Origin: Eubacteriales bacterium
GTDB lineage: Bacteria > Bacillota > Clostridia > Acetivibrionales > JANLFN01
Length of the DNA stretch: 49,990 nucleotides
NCBI GenBank assembly: GCA_024655885.1
Contig: JANLFN010000017.1
Location: 1 to 49,990, forward strand
Reading direction: 5' to 3'
How positions within the stretch are numbered: the first letter of the stretch is position 1; each line of letters starts with the position of its first letter. Shown here in pieces: positions 7,852 through 15,665 of this stretch. Under the pieces are notes generated by a model, which saw nothing but the letters and a program-made list of their open reading frames with translations, had not been told where the DNA came from and ran no database searches. The translations under genes were made by a program, and so were the position numbers.

Positions 7852-9402
7852 CTATTTGATTTTATCAAGAAAATCTGCAACTAGCTTTATATTTGTTAAA
7901 ATTGCAATTGCAGCAATAATCATGCAAATATTAATAAATATCGATACGCCCCAGTAAATATAAAAATTCCTTTTACTTTTTCTAATAATCGTATCATCTG
8001 GTATATCTTCTTTAATGAGAATTTGCTTGAACGATTCAATAAGCTGGTTATAATCTTTAAGGATGATATTCAATCTAAGTTTGTTATAACTCAAATAATA
8101 AAGGCCACTTATAGTAAGAAATATAATATATATTACTGCTGAAATTTTCAAAATATTTATACTTGCTTTTGTAGCATAGCCAATCATTGTTGCAACCACT
8201 ACACCTACGGATGTAAGAAGATTTTTGTTTAACGTTTCCAATATAGAGTTAATCTCATTAGATATCTCCTTAGCTTTATTAGAAAAAATATCCCTAATTT
8301 TCCTACGTTCGTTTAGGTACTGTTCAACATTTTCTTTCAAATATATATTAAAATTAGCTAGTACAGATTTATATATATCATATGACTTTTTGAGCAGAAG
8401 CCCATAATGGTCTATATTGCACTCTTCACAAAGAAATATTGTAGACAGATTCCTTAATATACTTATTTTATCAGAGCTGCTGCCATCACTGTAAACCCAC
8501 TGATAAATCTTATAAAGATATTTTACTTGCTTAAATTCATAATCTAAATTACTTTTATATTTTATTACTATCTTTTTGTAACCATTTATAGTACTCAGAG
8601 TGTCTCCATGCTCTGATATAGAATAATCAGCAAAAAAAGGGATAACAAGGTCTGTTATCTTTTTTAGTAAAGCATTTTTTAAATCTTCTGAAAACAAATA
8701 CCTGTCCTGATCAAAATCGAAGAAAAGGTATTCTGGAAGAAGCCACTTAGTACCACCAATCCAATTGCAGTTTTCATTGCGAGACTCAATAATTTCTAAT
8801 AACCTCCGCCAATCAACCATCACAGATGTATTACTGACAATCCATTCGCGTATTTCATTTAATGATTTACCGCCAATAATAAATGTCAGACCATTTTCTA
8901 ACACAATGTTGTCATTTAATATTATGAACAGGTTTTTTAATTCAGGTTTAAGCAATGAGCATTCAATTTCATTAAAACTAAAACTCTTTATAACATCTAC
9001 CAATCTTTTAACAGTTGAATAAATAATAATATTAAAATTTCTAAACTCAGAATAGGAAGCTTTAATTTTTTCTACGATTTTAGACTTATCAATAGTAACT
9101 TCAATATCTACAATATCGTAAACAAAAACTAAATCATCAATATCCTCCTTAATGGCTTCTTTGTTATAGCCCTCCTTTTTTATAAAAATACTACTTACGC
9201 TATTTTGATGGGATATTACTATTTTAAACGCTGTATCTAAAAAATTAAAGATGTCAGAGTAATCATACCCCGCTACCTTCATGCACTCATCTTTATCTAT
9301 CTGCTTTCTAAATACAACGACATTTGTATCTTCAGAAGAGTTAAAATAGGAAAGGCCAATAAGTTTGAAAAAATTATTCAGTTTCTCATTTAATAATTTC
9401 AT
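7852..9402 (-). CDS. Uncharacterised membrane protein, partner of the NA37-like protein
   Basis: A 516-residue protein of no family I can name. The first about 390 residues are soluble-looking, rich in Ile, Lys and Asn, with helical, partly coiled-coil segments toward the end (I-S-N-E-I-N-S-I-L-E). They are followed by two hydrophobic helices at about 403-445 and a last one near 485-507, so the protein probably sits in the inner membrane with a large cytoplasmic sensor-like region. It starts 22 bases behind the NA37-like gene with GGGG before the ATG. The pair therefore forms an operon under the LexA-box promoter. The strong A+T bias sets both apart from the ICE backbone. A DNA-binding protein paired with a membrane effector suggests phage defence by membrane damage, in the way Kiwa or Abi systems are organised; this is inference. 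Confidence 0.6.
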   Translation of the reverse strand: MKLLNEKLNNFFKLIGLSYFNSSEDTNVVVFRKQIDKDECMKVAGYDYSDIFNFLDTAFKIVISHQNSVSSIFIKKEGYNKEAIKEDIDDLVFVYDIVDIEVTIDKSKIVEKIKASYSEFRNFNIIIYSTVKRLVDVIKSFSFNEIECSLLKPELKNLFIILNDNIVLENGLTFIIGGKSLNEIREWIVSNTSVMVDWRRLLEIIESRNENCNWIGGTKWLLPEYLFFDFDQDRYLFSEDLKNALLKKITDLVIPFFADYSISEHGDTLSTINGYKKIVIKYKSNLDYEFKQVKYLYKIYQWVYSDGSSSDKISILRNLSTIFLCEECNIDHYGLLLKKSYDIYKSVLANFNIYLKENVEQYLNERRKIRDIFSNKAKEISNEINSILETLNKNLLTSVGVVVATMIGYATKASINILKISAVIYIIFLTISGLYYLSYNKLRLNIILKDYNQLIESFKQILIKEDIPDDTIIRKSKRNFYIYWGVSIFINICMIIAAIAILTNIKLVADFLDKIK

Positions 9403-9424
9403 AATACTACCCCAAAGTTAACAA

Positions 9425-10471
9425 CTAAAAAATTTTTTCACTGTAGGTCACATTTTTAACTATTATGTCTACTTCCTTTTTATTGTCATAATGCTTTATT
9501 TCAAATTTACTAGCATCATTAGATGTTTCTATTTCAACACTTATCTCAATTCCGGTGTTAGTTTTAATTTTCTTCTTGCGCAACTTTTCCCTAACCCATT
9601 GCTTATCGATTTCAAAAGTATAATCACCTAGCTGCTCAGATATATATGATTTATACTTTTCTCTAAGTTCTTCTTGATCACCAAATGCAGTATCCGCAAA
9701 TGTCGTAACATTTATATTATCAGCTGTTTTCAATGTATTTATAAGGAGCGACCTCAAGTCTTCAGTCTTTTCCAAATCATCCTTAAAGTACTCGTTTATA
9801 AACACTTCAGTAAACTTTTTAAAATTCTTTGTATTATCTCTATTTGTTTTAGCAAGTCGACAATGTAAAAAACTGTTTACAAAGAAATTAGCTACTAGAC
9901 TGTCGGTTTTACTTCTTACTGCCTGTTTATCAAGAAGTATAATATCATATTCATTTTCTGGATCATAACGTTTAAAAAAAACACACTTATGTAACTTCTG
10001 TTTGTCATTTGGCATACCTGATCCACTAATTAAAATTTCAATTTTTGTTCTGCCTTCTACCTGCTTTACCTGTGTTTGGACAATTTCACTAAAATCCATT
10101 TTTAGCAGCGCTACATATTTTTGTTCTTCGACCTTATATACACATATTACAAAATTGGCTGGAGAAATATTCGGATGCTTCATAGCATCATATAAATATC
10201 TGGCAATCTGTTGTGATGAGGTAATAAACTTATCATCATTATCAATAATACACTGACAGTTATCTCTTACAACGTTTATTTGGTTTTCAAATTTTGCAAT
10301 TCTTGTATTCTCATCAGATATTGAGTTTTTTATATGCGATTTCAATAAATCTTTTACTTTTTCATTTAATTCCAACTCAAAATCAGCAAGTATAATTTTT
10401 TCTTCCTTATTATTCAGTATATGAACTACGGCTTTTAAAATTGATACTCCATTAACATTTCTCATATCCAT
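9425..10471 (-). CDS. NA37/NdpA (YejK-like) nucleoid-associated family protein
   Basis: A 348-residue protein matching the 37-kDa nucleoid-associated (NdpA/YejK) family in layout. The N-terminal V-V-H-I-L-N-N-K-E-E segment is followed by a long helical region, then the central strand pair around N-F-V-I-C-V-Y-K-V and Y-V-A-L-L-K-M-D-F that marks the family, and a C-terminal part with basic K-L-R-K-K-K-I. Family members bind DNA or the nucleoid; their biochemical role is poorly known. The start at 10471 has GGAGGG nine bases upstream. It is the first gene of a two-gene operon whose promoter contains a LexA-type box. NA37 genes in small mobile cassettes next to a membrane protein are suggestive of defence, and here the operon is cargo placed between two ICE genes. 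Confidence 0.7.
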   Translation of the reverse strand: MDMRNVNGVSILKAVVHILNNKEEKIILADFELELNEKVKDLLKSHIKNSISDENTRIAKFENQINVVRDNCQCIIDNDDKFITSSQQIARYLYDAMKHPNISPANFVICVYKVEEQKYVALLKMDFSEIVQTQVKQVEGRTKIEILISGSGMPNDKQKLHKCVFFKRYDPENEYDIILLDKQAVRSKTDSLVANFFVNSFLHCRLAKTNRDNTKNFKKFTEVFINEYFKDDLEKTEDLRSLLINTLKTADNINVTTFADTAFGDQEELREKYKSYISEQLGDYTFEIDKQWVREKLRKKKIKTNTGIEISVEIETSNDASKFEIKHYDNKKEVDIIVKNVTYSEKIF

Positions 10472-10568
10472 ACCTTATAACCCTCCATATGTTTATAAGG
10501 TAATATTCTACATTTTATTAGTATTTCCTTCATTTATTTACATTTTTTCATTCATATGTGTGTAATTC

Positions 10569-10598
10569 ATTATATCGAACACTTGTTCTTTTTGTCAA
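10569..10598 (-). promoter_or_regulatory. SOS-type promoter of the NA37/membrane operon (LexA box between -35 and -10)
   Basis: On the minus strand TTGACA (10598-10593) and TATAAT (10574-10569) are separated by 18 bases. Inside the spacer stands the perfect palindrome GAAC-AAGT-GTTC (10588-10577), preceded and followed by the bases expected of a Gram-positive LexA box (CGAACNNNNGTTC type). Both promoter hexamers match consensus exactly. Repression by LexA and induction by DNA damage is the natural reading; an element-encoded repressor with a similar site is the alternative. Confidence 0.75.
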
Positions 10599-10650
10599 TT
10601 AGTATTTCCCGTTTTTTTCATTTAAATTTTAGTAGTATGATATACTCCCA

Positions 10651-11469
10651 TTAAATCGCCTTTTCCATCAAACCGGATTTTTCTTTAAATACTCGTCGAT
10701 TTTCTTTGAGGATTCTTTGAACGCTGACTTCATATGCTCGATTTCGGATAGCGTCAACATTTGCGAATTTAAGCAGGTATTTTCCTTCCGCATTGGTGAG
10801 CTCTTCGATTGCTCTGGCAATCCCTTTTTCCTGCAAGAATCCTTCAAGGTCATCCCTCCCGAATTTGTTCAAAACACCTTTATATATTTCAGGCTGTAAT
10901 GCAATTGTGGCTGAATCCTTACCAAAAGCAAGAGCCTAAACCGCTGCCACATTGCCCCCATAATCCTTTATAAAACGACGCAGGGCAGAAACTGTTCCAC
11001 CTTGTGTTACCACATCATCCAATATAATGTAATTATATCCTTTGCAAACTGTTCCGTCAAACACCTGACGGTTCAGAAGTCTTTGCATTGCACAAGCTCC
11101 CGTATGATGTGAAGAACTGATTTGGAATATATCCTCATGAATTCTTAAGCCGGTCATGCTGCCTGCGATTTTAGCATAAGCAAGAGGAATCACGTTATAT
11201 CCTGTCCGTTCCTTTGCAAGAACAGGAATAAGTCCAGCATCAGGATATTTTTCTTTTATCATCATCAACCTGTCACGTTTGATACACTTTTTTACAAGTT
11301 CAACTGCTGCAATTTCATTACCGGCCTTTGCCTGCATAAACAATTCACGGTTTCCATGGTTTCTAAGAAAATCTATGGAGGTATGACCGATGCCGGCAGG
11401 AAAATCACCCTCCCAGGGAATTATTCTGCTGTGTTTCAGATACATCATCCCTGCCGCCACGTTTTCCAT
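10651..11469 (-). pseudogene. Phosphoribosyltransferase-like ICE protein interrupted by an in-frame TAG
   Basis: The frame from ATG 11469 gives 177 residues and stops at TAG 10938-10936. The same frame then continues without interruption to 10651 (A-L-A-F-G-K-D-S-A-T and onward), making a protein of about 272 residues if the amber codon were read. Residues 147-169 carry the type I phosphoribosyltransferase PRPP loop, Y-I-I-L-D-D-V-V-T-Q-G-G-T. The stop falls just after the fold core, so the second part is a C-terminal extension also seen as a separate frame beginning M-N-K-F-G-R. A nonsense mutation in a decaying element is most likely. The ATG abuts a palindrome and lacks a clear RBS; M8 or M9 could be the real start. 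Confidence 0.7.
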
Positions 11470-11484
11470 GTCTGATTATCAGAC
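11470..11484. promoter_or_regulatory. Palindrome GTCTGA-N3-TCAGAC, copy 2
   Basis: Perfect 6-bp arms around TTA, touching the ATG of the phosphoribosyltransferase frame. It has the same arms as the palindrome at 7789-7805. Confidence 0.45.
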
Positions 11485-11501
11485 GAGAGAATTCATATAT
11501 T

Positions 11502-12389
11502 CTATTCCAGCACCATGTTCAGAGATTTTGATTTTGCAAGCGCTACCAGGTCGTCGTTATAGTCCTTCCCCCTTGAAAATTCCTCTAACACCGCATAACC
11601 TTTCTCTTTCAGCTCTTGCATAAATTTAGCGGAAGCTGCCCGTCCCCACCGGTCATTATCCAGGCACAGAATGACGTTTCTTATCTCCGGTCTATCTAGC
11701 AGATACTGCTTCAATGCCGCATTTCCCAGGCATCCAAGCGAAATCCTATGGTCTTCGGTATAATCCAGCTTTTTCATTTTGAATAGAGTTGCATGAGACA
11801 TGGCATCAATGGGAGCTTCAAAAACATAAAGGAGATTGCTCCGGCCTTCCATATGGAAGCAGAACCGTTTGTCGGAACCGGGACAGTCCCTCCGGTAGGA
11901 CACTCCCGAAAAGGTGCCCCGTTCACAGGCAAAGCGGATATTTCCATCCTTGTCGGTGCCAACAAATACGCAGTTACCCTGTTCTGACTGATAGAGCTTT
12001 TCCAGGTGCATCATGTCAGCAATAATCGAAGCGTCAATTTTGCGGGTTTTATTGAGATAAGCAGAAACCCGGCGATAATCCCTGGCTTTTGGCGGCAGTA
12101 CCAATTCAGTGACGTTTTCTTCTTTACTTTCTGCATAATCTTCCGATATAAATATATCTCTTGGTTTTGCTGTAAACCTTTGCAATTCTCTTCCTGTCAG
12201 AATCCTGACAGCCTCATTGAAACTTTTCCCTTCATATTTTATGAGGAAGTCCAGGGTATTACCCCCCATGTCCCTTGAAAACCAGTGCCAGCGGTTGTTC
12301 GATATTACAAGGCTGTCATGCTCCTCAAGCCTGTATTCCCTTGGAGTGCTTTTGATGAGACGATACCCCTGTGAATGGAGATAGTCCAA
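11502..12389 (-). pseudogene. DUF3991/TOPRIM primase-like protein, N-terminus lost
   Basis: A 295-residue remnant of the DUF3991-TOPRIM proteins that ICEs carry for replication priming. It keeps the N-terminal zinc-ribbon-like region in part (S-N-N-R-W-H-W-F-S-R) and the TOPRIM motifs: F-E-A-P-I-D-A-M-S with the catalytic Glu near residue 195, and L-C-L-D-N-D with the Asp pair near 247. The only available start is a TTG at 12389 without a ribosome-binding site, and a TAA stands in frame a few codons upstream. The first residues are therefore missing. Just upstream lies a ParB-like frame cut after 48 codons, so a deletion removed the rest of parB and the primase start together. Confidence 0.7.
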
Positions 12390-12398
12390 AAGGTGGTT

Positions 12399-12545
12399 TT
12401 AAGGATGATATTTGATACTGTTCACCGGCAGGCTGACAATCAGGTCACTGTTGTTTACGGCTATATTTATATAACCACTGCCTGTATTGCTTGCCCGTGC
12501 CTTTTCTGCAATTTTACTTATCAGGTCAACAGCCACGGCGTTCAT
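12399..12545 (-). pseudogene. ParB-like protein, N-terminal 48 residues only
   Basis: Starts at ATG 12545 with GGAAAGG directly upstream, overlapping the end of parA, as parA-parB pairs do. It ends I-V-S-L-P-V-N-S-I-K-Y-H-P and then TAA. The phrase resembles the first strand of ParB nuclease-like domains, which normally continues for some 200 residues. The break coincides with the missing primase start. Partition or plasmid-like maintenance of the ICE would have been the role. Confidence 0.5.
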
Positions 12546-13035
12546 CCTTTCCCAGTTTGTTTATAATTTCATTCGCTAAGCATTTATAGTCATGGCTTCC
12601 TCTCGAATTCTCCTGGTAAATGTTTACCGGCTGCTTATTTGCCTGTGCTTTGGGAATAGCCTGGCTGACACGGATGATGGTATCAAAAGCAAGGCCGGTA
12701 GGTTTCAAGTCCTCTGACAGGTTTTCTTCGCTGCCGGAATTCCTGGACATTTCTCTTTCCAGCTTCGCTGTGAGTATGTTGGATGCAATCATATACAGAT
12801 TGACAATGCCGGTTTCCAGAACTGCTGAGTCAATAGGAATCTCGCCATGTAGAACCTCATAGATAGTTGGACTGTTGAAGTTATCAATCCCCAGGCTGGA
12901 TGAGGCGTTACCCTGTGGGTCCATGTCGATAAGCAAGGTCTTATGCCCCTTTTCCGCCAGGACAGAAGACAGATTTACGGCTGTACTGGTCTTGGAGCAG
13001 CCACCCTTTTGATTGACAATGGAAATTGTAATCAT
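12526..13035 (-). pseudogene. parA: ParA ATPase with a large internal deletion
   Basis: About 169 residues from ATG 13035, chosen because AAAGGAAG lies nine bases upstream and overlaps the alternative GTG at 13044. The N-terminal part has the deviant Walker A K-G-G-C-S-K-T-S and the following L-L-I-D-M-D-P-Q-G-N motif. After about residue 110 (M-S-R-N-S-G-S-E-E) it jumps to the C-terminal end of ParA (D-T-I-I-R-V-S-Q-A-I-P-K-A-Q). The central part with the I-I-I-D-T-P-P motif, roughly 90-100 residues, is missing although the reading frame is kept. ParA proteins are about 260 residues long. ATP binding may remain but partition should be lost. Confidence 0.75.
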
Positions 13036-13119
13036 GATATGCACTTCCTTTGAATTACATTATGGGAGGGGAGGAATAATTTAGATTTCAAAGCTTTTTT
13101 CTTTGTTTTTAGGTTTGGC

Positions 13120-13248
13120 TTATTTGCGTTTACCGGTATAGTTTGAAAGGATTTGTTTTTCCAACTGGCGGCTGAGCTTCAATGCTTTTCTGTAGTAACC
13201 GTTGGAATAGGCATCGGTCATTTCCTTGCGAAGTTTTTCATCCACCAT
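13120..13248 (-). CDS. Spo0E-like small regulator
   Basis: A 42-residue peptide from ATG 13248, chosen because AAAGGA stands nine bases upstream. The sequence M-V-D-E-K-L-R-K-E-M and L-K-L-S-R-Q-L-E-K-Q-I fits the two-helix Spo0E aspartyl-phosphatase family, which dephosphorylates Spo0A~P and delays sporulation. The family signature S-Q-E-L-D reads S-R-Q-L-E here, so activity is uncertain. Its place ahead of parA on an ICE would let the element influence the host's decision to sporulate. Confidence 0.55.
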   Translation of the reverse strand: MVDEKLRKEMTDAYSNGYYRKALKLSRQLEKQILSNYTGKRK

Positions 13249-13274
13249 GTGAATCAGTCCTTTCAGAAGGCGAC

Positions 13275-13302
13275 AAAAAAGCACAGCCGAGAATGACTGT
13301 GC
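13275..13302 (-). terminator. Intrinsic terminator behind the reverse transcriptase unit
   Basis: Minus-strand stem GCACAG/CTGTGC with a 10-base loop followed by six T residues. It separates the reverse transcriptase transcript from the Spo0E-parA genes. Confidence 0.7.
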
Positions 13303-13474
13303 AAGCCAGAATAATATACTACTTAAAAAATGTTTTCCTAACAAACTATTATAGTTTCAAACAATGCTGTTAATGACAATTAAGTCTCTATTGCACCGTG
13401 TGAAAAAATACTAACGGTTTTTCATTCTGGAGTTCATTTGGTTTGAAATTTAATGATATGCATAAGAACAAATT

Positions 13475-14791
13475 TTATTTAATCAGATCTAATTTCTGCC
13501 TGATTTTTCGCATATGCTTTTTTGTTGCTCTATTAATTGCTTCACCTTTTCCAAATATCATTTCAGCCCTTTTAACATATGAGATAAAATTCCCCTTACC
13601 CTTATAAATACCTTTAATAGAGTATTTCTCATATATATTCTTACAACTTATCTTATTCCCTTTTTTTGTAACCCCATTACTTTTTATTATAGTTTTAAGT
13701 TTCCGATACATCCTATAATAGTACTTTGATATAGTTTTATCTCTAATCGTGACTACATTGCCATCAAACGTAAACCCTAAATAATTCAATAAGTTTTTAC
13801 CATTATTAACCCTGTCAAGCACGAGTTCATTACAACTAATTACAAAATTATCTTTAAATTCAAATATTTGAGTTTTATCTGGTTGTAAATCCAACCTAGG
13901 TATTGATTTGATAATACTATTTATATAGGTAAACTGATTTTTAAAAACTTCCTCACTGCGTTTTGGTAGCACAATAATAAAATCATCACTGTAACGCATA
14001 TACAAGCCGTTATTGTCGCAAACATAATCATTTATCCTTTTATCAAATTGTAACATATAGATATTCGACAAAACAGCACTAATAGCCGAACCTTGAGGTA
14101 TTCCGTAGTCTTCCTCATGTTTTTTTACATACTGCTTTTTATACAGCTTAAATTGATCTAAAGTTAATACTTTCTCTAATTGATTGAGCTTTTTAATTCC
14201 GTCTTCACTATGAGGCAACCCGTTTAAATCCAATAAACTTTCCAAATCCCATACGGAGTATTTAGTAATATTTTTATAAACAGCATAGTAATCAGCCGGA
14301 AGTTCTTTTGTCCCTAGCAAATCATTCAGCATATTTTTTAAATATTTATGATCTAAGCTATCAAAAAACTTTGTAAAATCGCCAATAATAATGTAGCAGC
14401 TTTCCTTTTTTCTTATAAAATCTATTGCTTGTTTAGCAAAGTGTATATTATTCTTTCTTAATTCATCTCTGTACGCAATAGCTGAATTGCTTATGCCATC
14501 ATTTTCAGCTCTTTTGTTATACAATTGATTAAGTTTATATCCATAAAATTGAAATATACATCTATCTATATGTGCAGAATAGCAAAGCTCACGTTCCTTT
14601 TTTATAATTCCTTTCTCCTTACTATACTTATTAAATGTTTGTATGTAGTGAATAAAGGGATAAAAACTATGGGTTTCTATATTCTTTGGATTATTAATGT
14701 AACCCCATACATCATCTAAAGAAACTCTGTTATCAAAATGTGCATAATTTCTCCTACTTTTGTTTTTCGCTTTCCATTCATAGAGTTTCAC
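13475..14791 (-). CDS. Stand-alone reverse transcriptase, candidate defence RT
   Basis: A 438-residue reverse transcriptase from a GTG at 14791, preferred because GGGGG lies seven bases upstream; frames from ATG 14821 or 14839 lack an RBS. RT motifs are in order: G-D-F-T-K-F-F-D-S-L at about 137-146 (first catalytic Asp), a long insertion of about 80 residues, G-I-P-Q-G-S-A-I-S at 230-238, Y-S-D-D at 267-270, and N-Y-L-G-F at 336-340. The basic C-terminal part (about 350-438) is thumb-like; no maturase X domain or HNH domain is visible, which argues against a group II intron. It lacks retron and DGR signatures, and no template/variable repeat pair is seen. High A+T content and its position on an ICE fit the UG/Abi-type defence RTs. 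It has its own promoter and a long leader. Confidence 0.75.
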   Translation of the reverse strand: MKLYEWKAKNKSRRNYAHFDNRVSLDDVWGYINNPKNIETHSFYPFIHYIQTFNKYSKEKGIIKKERELCYSAHIDRCIFQFYGYKLNQLYNKRAENDGISNSAIAYRDELRKNNIHFAKQAIDFIRKKESCYIIIGDFTKFFDSLDHKYLKNMLNDLLGTKELPADYYAVYKNITKYSVWDLESLLDLNGLPHSEDGIKKLNQLEKVLTLDQFKLYKKQYVKKHEEDYGIPQGSAISAVLSNIYMLQFDKRINDYVCDNNGLYMRYSDDFIIVLPKRSEEVFKNQFTYINSIIKSIPRLDLQPDKTQIFEFKDNFVISCNELVLDRVNNGKNLLNYLGFTFDGNVVTIRDKTISKYYYRMYRKLKTIIKSNGVTKKGNKISCKNIYEKYSIKGIYKGKGNFISYVKRAEMIFGKGEAINRATKKHMRKIRQKLDLIK

Positions 14792-14797
14792 ATTTTT

Positions 14798-14832
14798 CCC
14801 CCGTAATAGCGTAATACCCATCAACACGGGGG
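14798..14832. promoter_or_regulatory. Hairpin sequestering the RT gene's ribosome-binding site
   Basis: CCCCCGT (14798-14804) pairs with ACGGGGG (14826-14832). On the mRNA the G-run next to the GTG start is one arm of this stem, so translation of the RT may be limited by the structure at the end of the leader. Confidence 0.5.
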
Positions 14833-15101
14833 GCAGCATCCCTAAGCTGACAGGTATAACTCAACATGGTATTCATTTTTCGCCTGAGCGATTTGTGTCA
14901 AGAATTCCAGCTACCCAAATTCGCCCTAATACTAAACTATGTTATAATAGTTAAGGAGGCAAGTTCAATAGAGATGATTATAATGTGTCTTACAATGCTG
15001 ATACTCAATGAACTCTGTTCAACTCTGGAGGGACTATTTGAAACAATAATCTCCAAGCAGTTGACAACAATCTCCATCCCTCATGTCCAATTACATAAGG
15101 C
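14805..15101 (-). ncRNA. Long leader upstream of the reverse transcriptase, candidate RT-associated RNA
   Basis: A gene-free stretch of about 310 bases lies between a consensus promoter and the RT start. It contains small stems such as AACTAT/ATAGTT and G-A-A-T-T/A-A-T-T-C pairs, and ends in the RBS-sequestering hairpin. Retrons and several defence RTs encode a structured RNA in exactly this place. I cannot fold it reliably by eye, so the RNA function is inference. Confidence 0.35.
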
Positions 15102-15107
15102 ATAATC

Positions 15108-15136
15108 ATTATATCCTTTTCCAGTTTCAGGGTCAA
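15108..15136 (-). promoter_or_regulatory. Consensus sigma-A promoter for the RT leader
   Basis: Minus-strand TTGACC (15136-15131) and TATAAT (15113-15108) with a 17-base spacer. Transcription would start near 15101. Confidence 0.7.
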
Positions 15137-15350
15137 GGATTTTTTGGTACATTTTTGGTGCATTTGTTTTATTTAGGTAATAAAGACTTCACAAAGTACT
15201 CCTGACTCCTGGAATAGAAAATTGCAGTAAAAAAGGTTCTGTAATAAGAGTGTTAGAGGAGCGCAGAATAAAAAATTGCTGATTATTGAGCACAATCTTT
15301 TTTAGAAAACACTATTGTTGTACAACTGTTGTAAAATTGTTGTAGTAAAC
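15137..15350. other. Gene-free right end of the ICE remnant beside tRNA-Thr
   Basis: No gene is visible. The stretch holds near-direct repeats GGTACATTTTTGGTGCATTT (15148-15167) and a cluster of three ACAACA words on the minus strand (15312-15346). Such short repeats near a tRNA 3' end could be recombinase arm sites, but no integrase gene is present in the window to support this. Confidence 0.3.
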
Positions 15351-15380
15351 AAAAAACTTCCGAAGCCTAAACCTCGGAAG
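15351..15380 (-). terminator. Terminator of the sigH-tRNA transcript
   Basis: Stem CTTCCGA/TCGGAAG followed by T6 on the minus strand, 12 bases past the tRNA-Thr CCA end. Confidence 0.75.
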
Positions 15381-15392
15381 CCTTGATTTCAC

Positions 15393-15468
15393 TGGAGCCC
15401 TCAATCAGAATCGAACTGATGACCTCATCCTTACCATGGATGCGCTCTGCCTACTGAGCTATGAGGGC
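15393..15468 (-). tRNA. tRNA-Thr (anticodon GGU)
   Basis: A 76-base cloverleaf with acceptor stem GCCCTCA/TGAGGGC, D-arm, anticodon arm CATCC-ATGGTAA-GGATG (anticodon GGT in DNA), T-loop GTTCGATTC and an encoded CCA. It lies four bases behind tRNA-Gly. The ICE remnant begins past its 3' end, a common integration position. Confidence 0.95.
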
Positions 15469-15471
15469 ACA

Positions 15472-15545
15472 TGGAGCGGGTGATGGGAATCGAACCCACG
15501 CAGTCAGCTTGGGAAGCTGATATTCTACCATTGAATTACACCCGC
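15472..15545 (-). tRNA. tRNA-Gly (anticodon CCC)
   Basis: A 74-base cloverleaf with acceptor stem GCGGGTG/CACCCGC, anticodon arm TCAGC-TTCCCAA-GCTGA (anticodon CCC, reads GGG), T-loop GTTCGATTC and an encoded CCA. It is co-oriented with sigH upstream. Confidence 0.95.
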
Positions 15546-15665
15546 ATTGACTAAATCTTATTTGTTAATTCAGTCCTTGCAACCTATAATTTTTTCAGAG
15601 AACGAAAGGAATTATAACATATTTAAATACTTAAGTCCAGAGTGTTATGGCCCCTTTAAACAGTA

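Noticed and set aside
10936-10938. Pyrrolysine recoding of the amber codon
   Set aside because: No pyl genes in the window, and the gene is part of a decaying element; a nonsense mutation is simpler.
13475-14839. Group II intron or diversity-generating retroelement
   Set aside because: No maturase X or HNH domain, no intron domain V hairpin seen, and no template/variable repeat pair; the RT lacks the DGR form of the P-Q-G motif.
14866-15105. Plus-strand frame of 79 codons upstream of the reverse transcriptase
   Set aside because: It lies antisense inside the RT leader, lacks an RBS and has no protein-like character.
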